A DNA stretch of 64,000 nucleotides, taken from NCBI GenBank assembly GCA_026545765.1, contig CM048839.1, positions 44,004,677 through 44,068,676 of the forward strand. Direction: 5' to 3'. Below the pieces are notes generated by a model. That model worked only from the letters and a program-made list of their open reading frames with translations. It ran no database searches and was not told where the DNA came from. This document shows, piece by piece, positions 12,776-23,670 of this stretch; within the stretch, counting starts at the first letter, position 1, and each line of letters begins with the position of its first letter. Source of the stretch: Plantago major. Taxonomy: Eukaryota > Streptophyta > Magnoliopsida > Lamiales > Plantaginaceae. The translations under genes and the position numbers were made by a program.

Positions 12776-13364
12776 AAAAAGTTCAGATATCTGAAGAAGA
12801 TATCAAAGGATAGAAAAGAGAAATCTGGAATGGGTATCCAGAGAAGAGGGATCTGGAACAGGTATCCAGAAACCAAAGGCTAAAGGTTAAAATGGCTATT
12901 TGAAGATTTCTGAGACGGGTACTCATATATCTAGATCACTCAGTGAGGGGGAACACAAAAGAGAATAGTACTGTTGTCTGATCGACTACTATCTTGAAAT
13001 TTGTATTGTTTCTATCCTTGTGTAAAACTGTGAAAAGACAACAAGTATAAGATAGACTCTGATACAAACAGTATTCTCATTCACCCAGAAACGTGACTCA
13101 GATAGCTATTAGCCAAAACTCATTAAATGGGCACAATTACAATTGTTGATTGTGATCATTTCTGAAGAAGCAATGGTGACCCTTGATAAAATGGGCGATT
13201 GATCTTAACGGCGGAGATGAATTCTTTGTAAGAAGTGAACTGTTGAAATTCCGACATGGTGCACTATGCATTTAATGCCGAACAAACGTTTACCCACGCC
13301 TTACTGCAATTCACAGATACGTACATACAAAACCAATTTGTATGTATATGTTTGTTAGAATTAC
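12776..13364 (+). other. Non-coding spacer between Sirevirus pol and accessory region
   Basis: About 590 bp with no convincing coding content. It holds repeated ATCTGGAAYRGGTATCCAGA words (about 12812-12870) and a purine-rich GTGAGGGGGAACACAAAAG tract near 12945, resembling the internal polypurine tracts reported for Sireviruses. Confidence 0.5.
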
Positions 13365-13547
13365 GTTGCTATATATATAGGATTTTGGCAAAGGAAATTA
13401 CTTTCGCCTAACACATTTTGCCTTACACAAGAATAGCAAAACCCATTCTTCAACCTCTGCAAATCTCTGTTAGTTTTTCTGCAAAGAATCACTAATCTCT
13501 CACCCAAATCTCTTTCAAACTTTCAAACACTTGTACTATATAAAGAG
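13365..13547 (+). promoter_or_regulatory. Promoter-like segment and leader ahead of the accessory region
   Basis: TATATATATAG at 13370-13380 is followed by about 165 bp of pyrimidine-rich, leader-like sequence (CTTCAACCTCTGCAAATCTC, repeated CAAATCTCTTTC words) ending at the ATG at 13548. The layout of TATA box, start region and CT-rich leader is that of a plant gene promoter. A subgenomic transcript for the accessory region is my inference. A second TATATAAA lies at 13537-13544, too close to the ATG to serve it. Confidence 0.45.
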
Positions 13548-15402
13548 ATGGCTCCTAAGCGTTCATCTACCCAGAAATCCCAATCCTCTACCTTTGCTGA
13601 TGCTTTGAAAAGCAAGCACCAGAGTTGGTTATAGTGAACAATCGATTGGTAGGAGACTTTAATCCCGATCATTGGACTTCAAATCACAGGATGATTTGGG
13701 ATGGTGCCATGATTGAGGAATACCTCACGGCTGCTGTTGAAAACCAAGCCGATAGGAAACTCATTCTTGACATGCTTGAAAAGGCACAAATCAAGGGTTT
13801 TCTATCTGCTCTTCCCAGTGGAATTTCTTCACTAGATGTGTTAGAATTCTACAATAACTCCAGGATTATATCATGTATTTCTGAAGGCAGTGCAATAGTG
13901 TCTATCAAAACTAAGGTCCAATGAAAGGAAATCCTTTTGGACTTAACAACTTTTTGTAAGTTGTTTGATCTTCAAAATCTTGGAAAGGATTTTGAAATAA
14001 ACACCAAAGATGAAGATCTCCTTGAAGGTGTAAAACAAGCATGCGATTGGTGTGTGACAGCGACAAACAAGATACACTTGCGATTTCAAGCTTGCTGACA
14101 TCAGAACCAGACATCTGTTGGTTCACTGGGATGTGTTGGCATGCATTCTTCACAGATGCTTTGATGGTCTACAAGGAGGTGCTGACCAAATAAGCCAAGA
14201 ACGCTGGATGATGATGTTCTTGTTGCAACAATAAGACAAAAGTCTGGAAAACCCTTTCAATTGGGGAAAGTACGCCTTTATGAAGTTTGTGAAGAAGATA
14301 CAAGACTTTGAGCCTAAAATCGCTAAGGGACTTGCTGAGCCTAAGGCCACAGTGAGCTATGGTCTCAAGATATGCTACTTGCTGGAGAAGCTTGGCATTG
14401 AGCTCAGAGAGAAGGCTGACATAGCTAACAGTAACCTACTCTACAAATATGAGTATCCGAACTTGATGAAAAAGGTTACTGGATCTCAGAAAGGTTCCAA
14501 GAAGCGAAAGATTGAAGAGGTATCTGAGGGAAAGGTTGCGACCAAGAAGCCCAGAACTTCACGAAAGAAGTCTGCTGGCAAATCAGAAGACACACCCATT
14601 GTGGTTGTCGATTCCCGGATACCTGCAGCCACTGCAGATGAACTCATCAATGCTGCAAAAGAGGTATCAACTACTGAACAAGTAGACTCAGCAAGATAAA
14701 GTGCTTTCAGAAATGTTAAAACTACTACCGAAAGCCTTGCTGATGAACTTATCAATGCTGCTAAAGAAAGTAGTGATAGATACCAAGCACTATCTGCAGA
14801 AACCGCAGGGATTATGGACCAATCAGTTCCTAATGCTGATGAGAACTCTGACGATGAAGATGATGATTTAGTCATCTCTCAAGTCCTAGAGAAATCAAAA
14901 AGGGCTAAGGTTACTGAAAAAGTAACTAGTGTAGAGGTATCTGAAGAAGAACCTACACCAAAGGTTGCTGAAGAAGCAACTGTGTCCAAGGTCACTGGAC
15001 AAATTACACCATCAGAACAGGAAAGACTGAAGCATATTGAAGATGCTACGATGGTGATACACTAGTGTTGGAGGATCTTGCCATTGCCTCGACTCTCAGC
15101 GACATCTCAAGCACAACAACCACAATGACCGGATGTGGATCTCTTTGAAATGGTACTTGAGTTACGATACCGGCATCTTTATTCTTGAAGAAAATCCTGC
15201 AAAAGAGCAGGTTCCCCAACTCCTAGAGAGGGATCAAACTGAGACATCTACTCAGAATGATCAACCAGGGGAGGCAACTGAGTTGTATACTCAGGAAAGG
15301 TCTGAAGTACCTAAAACTTCAAACAAAGAAGCTGAAATGGAACAACAAGACCAAAGCATAGAAGGGTCACAAGTTCCAGAGACCAATCGACTGAAGCGCT
15401 CG

Positions 15403-16298
15403 GTAGTGAATGGTTTAACTCTCTACTTGTGATATTTTATGTTTATTAATCTTGTTATTTAACAAAAATTTCTTTGTTACAGGCTGAATTAGAAACACAA
15501 GAACAAGAGGAAGTTGGAAAGCTTGCCTCAGAGACTGAGAAAGAGGCTACCACAACCTCACCTCTTGAGGAATCTGAGCCTGTGCCACAGGTGATAAAGA
15601 GTTCCTTAAAATATTACTTTTCAGTTATATGTTAATACACTTAACTAATTAAGTGGATGTTTCTAATAGGCTCCAACTGAGAAAGAAGAAGAAGATAAGG
15701 CAGAAATGCCAGAAAAGGACCCAGAAACCGTCAAGGTTTCTGAAGAAAATGTCATTGAGTCTTCTAGTGTGAAGGTATATAAAACTCAGTGATAAACATT
15801 CTTCATCATGGGTTAATATAAATTCTTCTCTAATTACTCAATACTTTCTACTTACAGGCTCATTCAGAAGTAGAAGTGCAAGGGGAAAGAGTTGCGACAT
15901 CCCCTGCACCCATGGAAATTGATGAAGCCCCCAAGGCACCATCACTAGAAAGAACACCAGAACCTGAGAAAGTTTCTGAGAAAAATGATTCTGAGTCTCC
16001 TGTTAAGGAAGTAAGTGAAAAACTCAGAGATCATTGAAGCTTAATTGCATATATTCTTTCATGACAATTTCCTAAGTATTGTGCTAATTTTAATTCTCAG
16101 GTTCAAGTAGAAAGAAAGGTTGATGAGGACCAGACTCCCAAGTCTCCACCTCACAACAAGATATCTGAGGCACCCCCTACCTCAGTAGTACAAGTCTCTG
16201 AGCCTGATGTAATTATTCAGGTAACTCAGAAACCTAACTACACAAATACTCAGATATCTACATAAGTTTTGAATCTAACTCAAAACTCTTTCTTTCAG
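15403..16298 (+). other. Array of exon-like modules separated by GT...AG intron-like spacers
   Basis: Five AT-rich spacers lie at about 15403-15482, 15591-15669, 15775-15857, 16011-16100 and 16221-16298 (78-90 bp each). Each begins GT (one GTAAGT) and ends AG, with the pyrimidine-rich end expected of plant acceptors. The four modules between them (108, 105, 153 and 120 bp) are all multiples of three. After four of the five acceptors the next module begins GCT, and after the other GTT. The modules encode similar Glu/Pro/Ser/Val-rich text, so they look like duplicated phase-0 exons. The first donor position is the least certain. Whether splicing occurs cannot be judged from sequence alone. Confidence 0.6.
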
Positions 16299-18193
16299 GC
16301 TCAAACAAGTGTGCAAAAGGCTTCTGCATTCTCAACAGAAGACCTGCCTACATTCTTCAAGAACCACACACTAAAGAAGCATCTCAAGTGTTTCAGAAAG
16401 TGGCAAAAGATCAGAAGCTTCGATCATTTGAATTAACAAAGGTGGTGATCACCAATTGAGAAGAGTCGAGCTTTTGACTTGGAGAATTATGTCCATGCCA
16501 TGTTCCCATGAGCGTACTCTTTTGCTAATCGATGCATAAGGACTTTATCAAAGAAATTTACACAAGCTCATAGAAGCTTTTGAGAAGGCAGATGGTCAGA
16601 CCAGAATGCAGATGGCATTCAAGCCTACTTTTCCCCAGACCTTACAATGCATACCCTCTGAACAAGAGGAGGTAAATGGGCAAAAGATCACTATTCCAGA
16701 AGTGATCAATCTGGTCTCTGAAGATGAAGTAGAGAAGGAGACTGATGAGAATGACTATGAAGATTCTCCTTCTGACTATCACAAGGATGAGAATGATAAG
16801 AAGGATGATGATGATGCCCCTGCACCAGGGACAGGAGGGATTACACAGAGAAAGAGTGCCTTAGTTGCTGAAAAACACACTGAGAGGACATCACAAAAAT
16901 CCCCTCCTCCATCTCCCCGAAAATCTACCCATCCATCTTCCCAACAACAAAAAGACACTACTGAACAAGTAGTTGAGCACTCTGAGGAAACAACTCAAAA
17001 GATATTGAATACACAAACTAGAGCTGCTCAACTCAAACAACTGTTGGAAGAAGAACAACAGCTCCATCTTCAACTGGAAGAAGAGCGAGCTAAATCCAGA
17101 GATAAGCTTAATCAGCTTCAAGATCAATACTTACAAGAAATGGTAGCTTACTCTGAGGTCAAAGAGCTCCAGGATGTTGTAAATGCCATTGCTAAGGAGC
17201 TAGAAAATGAAGAAGTATCTCAAGAAAAGCATGATGCTAAGGATGCATCACCATCAAATGATATACCATCCTCCTCTCTGAAAGGAAAGAAGCCCATCTC
17301 TGAGATGGTTGCTGGACTAGAAAATCTTTAAAATGTCCAAGAGGATGAAGATCACTGGGCTGATGACTCAGATGATGAAGAAGAGAAGAAATTGGTAGAA
17401 CACCGCAATGAACACTTAGCGGTTTCACATTTGAAAAGGAAGCTAATTGCTCCTGAAATATTCAGCAAGCTGCCAAATGTCAACTCCAATGAATACTTGA
17501 ACAGATATAAAGTACTGGCCAAATTGAAAAAGGAGTTGTTTTCTCAAGATAAAGTCGCCACTGCATCAGTCCCTGCAGAAATGAAGACATTCACTAAGCT
17601 CATCACTCAGAGTACAACCAGTCTGGTCATTGTTCAGAAAGACCTAGGCATGGTTAGATGATGACCAAAACTTGGCTGCAAAAGCTTTTGAAGAAGCTAG
17701 CTATCTTCTTTGGAAGCGAGATGCCATTCAAGGCCCATTGGCAGAGCTCACTGATAAGGAAAATGGACTTATCAAACAAAATCAGGAGCTCAAAGCTGAA
17801 CTTCAGAAGTTGGTCACTGCCTATAACTACTTACAAGGGCATTTTGAGTCTCTCTCAGAATCCTTTATGAAGCTTAGTCAGCTAACAATGACTAAGGGGG
17901 AAGGATTGTACAAATCTGGACCTCAAAGTCAGGGGGAATGGGAAGAAGGAGAAGGATATAAGAAGAAATCTGGAGCTGGTGCTACTCAGAGAGGAAGAAG
18001 AAACAAGAAAACTTCCCAGACACCACTCAGAATCAATGAGCCCTCCCCAATTCAAGCTGCTTTGCAAATAGTAGCTACTTCCCAGAAATCAACTGAAGGA
18101 ACTTCAATAGTAACAAGGGCCATGGCACAGAAACCTCCAAGAAGTACCAAGGCTCCAAGGAGAAGACAAGTGAGAGGGATTGATGAGTCTTCT

Positions 18194-18275
18194 GAAGAAG
18201 AAGAAGAAGAAGAAGAAGAAGAAGAAGAAGAAGAAGAAGAAGAAGAAGAAGAAGAAGAAGAAGAAGAAGAAGAAG
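18194..18275 (+). repeat. (GAA)n microsatellite encoding poly-Glu
   Basis: About 27 uninterrupted GAA units inside the accessory region, read as Glu codons on the plus strand. Such tracts are length-variable. The opposite strand gives spurious long Ser and Phe runs. Confidence 0.95.
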
Positions 18276-19539
18276 GCCAAATCAAATTCCTGGGCAATGA
18301 AGAAGGCTGCAAAACACTCACAAGAATTAATCTTGATGATGATGATGAAGAGACTGATGAAGATGAAGCTCCTCTTCACAGAAAAAGAAAAATTGATAGC
18401 CTAACTGAGCCCATAGCTGCAAAGCCTTTGGCAGCTAAAACACCCTCTGGAAATACCAAGTCAATCCAGGGTGATTCTTCAAGCAATCCAAGGGAAAACT
18501 CAAGGCAAAGGAGGAATAGATTGAGAGCTGAAAGCAGAAAAGGTCAACTTCCACTCAGGCCAGAAGAAGCCAGAATTGAGTATGTGAAGACTGACAACAA
18601 CTCCTCCTCCTACAGGTGTATTCATCAGAGGAATGGATACTGGATACTTGAACTCAAGCACTTGCTTGTAAATGAAAAAGGATTTCCAGTACCCATCCAT
18701 CAACAACTTATGGCATGGAGAAAAGATAAGCCAATCTTGATCAACACCAATCATGTCAAAGCTTGGTTGGATTTTGAAGTTGTCACGAGAGTTGAAGCCA
18801 TGAGGAAGGACCTTAATGATGAATGTCATTATGGAAAACCTGATGATGTGCATAGAGTCCCAAACCTCCTTTGGAGCAGGCCTGAGGCCAAGACTTGCTG
18901 TGGAACCCTTTGAGTCATTCTACATGACTGAAGATCAATACAAGGGTGACATCAGATATATGAGGATCATATATGATTACTTCAAGCTATCAGATATCAG
19001 AATTGAGCATGCCTGGAAATGGGGAAAGTATTTATGGGTCAAACACTTTGCCAAGAAAAATCCCACCAAATCATACAAAGAAGTATGTGGTTATGCTAGA
19101 GACACTAAGATGTTGGTCAGAACCTTACTCTATGACTACTCAGATGATATCTAAAGATTTGGAGATAGGGAGTATGCAAATTGATCCTTGGAGCTGCTGA
19201 AGATTTGAAGACTTGAAGACTAGTTTAATAGGATGACTACTTGGAGCTTGGTTACTCCTGTTGTCCTAATTTACTATGTATTTTGTATCTTGCTGACTGC
19301 ACTAAATTGAATTTTATTAAAAGTTATCTGAACTTTCATTGTAACATATCTGATGAACCTACTCTCAGATATCAATCTATAAAAGATAACTTGTCAGCAA
19401 AGATCACACCTTGTGATTTGGTTGATGTTTACTTTCTGCACTTAATTATATGAATTAAAAGATCATAAGAAATGATTAAGTGGTGGATTGTTTCCTCATC
19501 CAGATTTGTAATAGGTCAGATAGTCATCGTTGACTGATC

Positions 19540-19554
19540 AAAATGGGGGAAATT
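19540..19554 (+). other. Polypurine tract of the Sirevirus
   Basis: AAAATGGGGGAAATT lies immediately before the 3' LTR start at 19555, the expected plus-strand primer position. The minus-strand copy at 62677 has the matching tract. Confidence 0.88.
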
Positions 19555-21201
19555 TGTTAGGAATATATGTTTAGATTTTGATCAGCAACCTAATGACTTA
19601 TCTTAGCTTAGAAAGGTGGTTAGTACTCTTGGTTCACTTGAACGCTGTAAAAGAGGAAACTCACTAAGTATGATAGTCTAGCCAATCTTGTATAGGATGT
19701 TAGGTCTCTGAATGTAATTTTTAATTCCTCTAAAGAAGACCAAGAAAAAGGCATCCAGCAGGAAAAGTTCAACGGATTTGAAGATTTGAAGGCGCACAAG
19801 ATTCTTTGAAGACAAGGTTTTTCAGTCACCTATGACCAGATATCTTGAAGACACAAGCATTTTTAAATAAACAGTGTTGCAAAAGATATCTGAGAAATAA
19901 AAGGTTTCTGAGACAAGGAAAGTGCCCACAAATATCTACACTCAGATACCTTGGACATAAACTATGTTTTTGAAAAGAAATATATTATAACAAGTTTCAG
20001 CAAGTGGTATCTAGAGTTGTGATAATTTACGAAAAGGGCGTGCAAAGCTTGGAGAACTACGATAGTATAAGATCTACGATACAATGCATAGTTCGTTGGT
20101 ACTACAGACAAAGTATAGTACAATGCATTAAATGCGTGGGCGGAGATATACGAACAAAATGGTAACCGAAGAAGAAGACAAACGTACTACAGTACTATAC
20201 TCAGATATCAATAGTTTGAATTTGATTTAGGCCTAACGAATACTATTCAAACGGCACTCAAATTCATCTTTAAATATCAACACTTAGACTGCTTGAGAAG
20301 ACACACAAAACTTACACCTTAGAACAATGAACTTACATTGAATACTCTCACACATGTTCTCTCAAGCACACTACTTATCTTCAAGCTTTCTGTTGCGACC
20401 AAAGCTCTTGATTCTAAGTAGCACAAAAGTTCTAAGTGTCCTGATCCTTAACAAGCATTGCTATTTGTGAAAGAGTTGAATTAAGATTTGATATCCGAGA
20501 TTCATTCTCTTGAACATTTATCATAGACTTGGGTCAGTAAAGAACAAGATACCATACATTGCAAAGTGTATTAAGTATACTTGATTCACAGAGCTATATG
20601 CATAACTGAACAAGTTATTAAAGAAGCTCACCTGACAAACTACCTTAACCAACACCTTAATCGGCGTGGAGTACATGAAGTACTTAGTTTGGGAAACTAA
20701 GGAATAACTCCAAGGTTACTGAGCATAGGAAGTACTTAGTTTGGGAAACTAAGGAATAGCTCAAAAGGTTTCTGATTACAGGAAGTACTTAGCTGTGAAA
20801 GCCGGGAAATAACTCAGGGGGAACACTTGGTTGGGAACCTAGTGTATTTAGGAATCAAGAGAAGATACTTGTAAGGTTACCTCATTTATACATCTTAGTG
20901 GATTCTAGAGTGCGAGAAAGGCGAAGTGGATTAGTTGAAGGATTACGCCACCTTCAGATACCACTATAAAAAGACTTGTGTTATTTACTTTCTGCATCTT
21001 ATTACTTGCTTTATTTACCTTGCCAAGTATTTACACCTATCTTGCTAAGCACGTGCACTTATCACAGAAAAGTCTTCCGCTCTCTGAAATTAAGTATCAG
21101 AAATCTTCACAGATATCTGAGAAACCGTGTTTATCGACAAAAGTTTTAAAAGACTATTCACCCCCCTCTAGTCTTTTACTTTGCCGTTATCTGGACCAAT
21201 A
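19555..21201 (+). repeat. 3' LTR of the Sirevirus
   Basis: Collinear with 5153-6798 over its full length (1647 against 1646 bp), starting TGTTAGGAATATATG. It is followed by the target copy GTACT at 21202-21206 and then by the interrupted gypsy LTR. Confidence 0.92.
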
Positions 21202-21206
21202 GTACT

Positions 21207-21460
21207 GGAGTTTCAGCAACCGTTGATGATGGACCTTGGCTGACGACTGAGATCAATTCAAGTACAATCACTCAGTAGCCGTTAAATCAGTCTGAATCTG
21301 ATGGGTGTGATTTAATCTCCCAAACGCTGGCGTTCCATCTTATTGTAAATCCACTTCCTTTGAATTAGCCGATAGACACGCTTTATCGCTGAAACGCGAT
21401 TTAGCCGTGTGAATCAAATGGCTGCCAGTATCTTCAAGTAGATGAGCTTGAGTCCTAACA
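21207..21460 (-). repeat. 5' LTR of the chromovirus-like gypsy element, right segment
   Basis: Continues the LTR interrupted at 5152 and ends CCTAACA at 21460, which mirrors the TGTTACG start at 4853 (TGTTA...TAACA). The two segments together give an LTR of about 554 bp. Sequence beyond 21460 no longer belongs to the nest. Confidence 0.7.
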
Positions 21461-21633
21461 ATTTGAGTTGAAATTTAGAGTTGATGAATAGTATCTAAAC
21501 TGGAGCTGATTTTTGAAGTTTAATTTGTATTTGTGTTGGATTGTGATTTCGATATGATTTAGAAAATATTTAAATTTAAAAGTTGATAAATTATAAATCA
21601 ACTCAAATAGCATAGTTTAGAGTGGAGAAGTAA
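21461..21633. other. Flanking intergenic DNA, no feature seen
   Basis: AT-rich sequence between the gypsy LTR end and the next element. Its last five bases, AGTAA (21629-21633), are the left target copy of the LARD-like element. Confidence 0.6.
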
Positions 21634-23670
21634 TGTAGCGCCCTGAATTTTATAAAAACGATTTAAGGAAAATACAACTCGCACTAGTTCGTGTGCTTGT
21701 AAAATCGACGAACTTGACTTTTGAAAATATGAAACATAATTCGACGACCTGAGCATCAAAAGACTTGACATGAATTTCTTGAAAATAATTCGCGAACTAC
21801 GAAAATAATGCAGCGGAACTTTAAATCCTAAAAGCTTGAATGCTCAGTCTATAAAATACATGAACTTGAAAATGGTAAAATACTTTTGATAGTGATCACT
21901 GCTCCGGCAACACTCCACTCCAATAGCTCGGCTTGAAGTACCTAAAATTGATATTTTAGCAAGGGTCAGTCGTGACCACTTGACTGAGCAAATTCCATGC
22001 ACGTGCCATGACTTAAAATTCTATCTTCGAGTCTTTTAAATCTTTTAATCTTTCTTAATGTAATGCAAACCTGAGACCTGACTAAACTGAAACTTGAACT
22101 GAAACTTACTTAAAACTTTTCTTGAAACATGATATGATCGCGAGCTCACTTGGCATCGTAGGTTCCTATCCTGGCCCATGGTGGCTAACTGCCGGCCTCA
22201 GGTCACTTTCGTGGCCCTATCTGTTGAATAAAATATAAACTGCCGGCCTCAGGACCTCGGTCCCTATCCGTTGGACATAAACTAATAACTGTGGCACAAA
22301 ATACCAGGATATTTCCCTACGAGCCCTTACTTATCTTTAACTTGAAAAACTTTCTCATCTTAAACCTCTTACATCTTGTTAAAGTGAATGCATGCTACTA
22401 AACTCTGACTCATGAATGAATGAACTAACGTGTGTGCATAACATAACATCAATAGCATGAAATGTAACATTATCTAAAGCAGTAGTCCGTAGAACATAAT
22501 AACCAGAAAACAGACAAACTGATTAATGAATGAAACTTGTTACAACTATCATTAATTAGCAGGATACACCAAGATACATGCAAATAACAATCACTAATTA
22601 ATCTGCTACTCAAACACATGTAACAACCAGGTATAGTACTATGGTATAGCATAACTTAGACACCATATAACAAGCAAGAAGCATACTGCCTTGATAAATC
22701 ATACCTTGAAAGTCCATCTAAGTACATTCTAAAAACAATACTATCGTTAATGACCACAAGTTGCACATATACAAGTTAATGCCACTAAATCTCAACGAAC
22801 TGGAAAAGAGTTGTAGCCATACTTGCTCCAATTAGTCACCTACCTTCTAGTCCACTTAAATAAATGAAATCATGTCAATACAACAAACTATAATACAACT
22901 CCGTACACTCTAACAAACATTGAGTTAACCGGCATATGAAAAACAAAAACAGATAACCATACTAACGTAAAAATGGTCTCGAGAACTCCTAAATAGACAA
23001 TAATCAATTTGCATAAATCATAATCAATATTTGCATAAGTCTCATACCAAAGTATAGATAGCAATCAATCATCGAGACATATAACCATCAATATATGAAC
23101 ATGAATGTACCCCTAAGAAAATTGGTAACTCATAACATGCACAACGATTAATCACACAAGATTTACATATACATATAAATATTAGTGATGCAAGTCCTAG
23201 GGGAACTTGCCTTGAGAGAACAAACGAGAGGGCAAGAATTGAAAACGGTGGGTTGAAACCAGCCTCTGTTCGACACTTATTCTGGCCGCCTCAGAAATCC
23301 AAACATAAAATCCTCCGGTGACAGTATAAAACGGTGTGTTATGAATCCGCTCTCCAAAATTCAGCATGATCCAACGGTTAACCAACCGGAGATCGTGTTT
23401 TGAAAATGGTTGCGCAGTGCAAAATATTTACGCGCGACACTAAACTTTGGATGAGGGTTTTTGTTTTGAAAATAACTAGGGTTTGATTGGAAGATTAGGG
23501 TTTTGATACTTGTATAAAAATGGGCTTGAAGATGGGCTCACAAAAGAAATTTTGGGCTCAATCTTTAAGAAAATGGTTTTGGGCCAAAACTAACGTTTTA
23601 CGAACATTGCTTAACGCTCGATTCGTTCTAAAACGCCTAGGTTCGAAATAATAAATTTTGGGCTGTTACA
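21634..23670 (-). repeat. 3' LTR of the LARD-like element
   Basis: 2037 bp. The outer end on the plus strand is TGTAGCGCCCTG; the inner end is GGGCTGTTACA at 23670. Short repeated GCCGGCCTCAG words occur near 22190-22250 in this LTR and the matching place of the other. Confidence 0.88.

Larger units (their letters stand above)
13548..19155 (+). pseudogene. Sirevirus accessory (envelope-position) region, function unknown
   Basis: A 5.6-kb coding-type region downstream of pol. It starts MAPKRSSTQKSQSS at 13548. Stretches include a Lys/Ser-rich part with likely nuclear-localisation clusters (about 14490-14580), the exon-like module array (15403-16298), an acidic Asp/Glu-rich part (16700-16830), a coiled coil rich in Glu/Gln/Leu (17030-17150), a GAA-encoded poly-Glu tract (18194-18275), and a C-terminal domain (18540-19155) with aromatic residues and the blocks YRCIHQRNGYWILELKHLL and ESFYMTEDQYKGDIRYM. 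The same C-terminal domain occurs in the Sirevirus copy at 63055-64000. I see no signal peptide or clear membrane segment, so 'envelope' is only positional. It is broken in several places. Confidence 0.6.
5153..21201 (+). mobile_element. Complete-length Sirevirus (Ty1/copia) with accessory region, 16.0 kb, TSD GTACT
   Basis: Two LTRs of 1646 and 1647 bp (5153-6798 and 19555-21201) flank an interior with, in order, an initiator-Met tRNA primer site, gag with a zinc knuckle, protease, integrase, reverse transcriptase and RNase H (the Ty1/copia order), a 5.6-kb accessory region in the envelope-like position, and a polypurine tract. The 5-bp target GTACT occurs on both sides and the flanks rejoin into one gypsy LTR. 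Size, long LTRs, coiled-coil gag and a downstream ORF fit Sireviruses. All parts are present, but the coding capacity is broken in many places (about a dozen or more). LTR similarity suggests a fairly recent insertion; see the finding on patterned LTR discrepancies before dating it. Confidence 0.92.

Noticed and set aside
18052-18379. Minus-strand frames with long Ser and Phe runs
   Set aside because: Opposite-strand readings of the GAA microsatellite.
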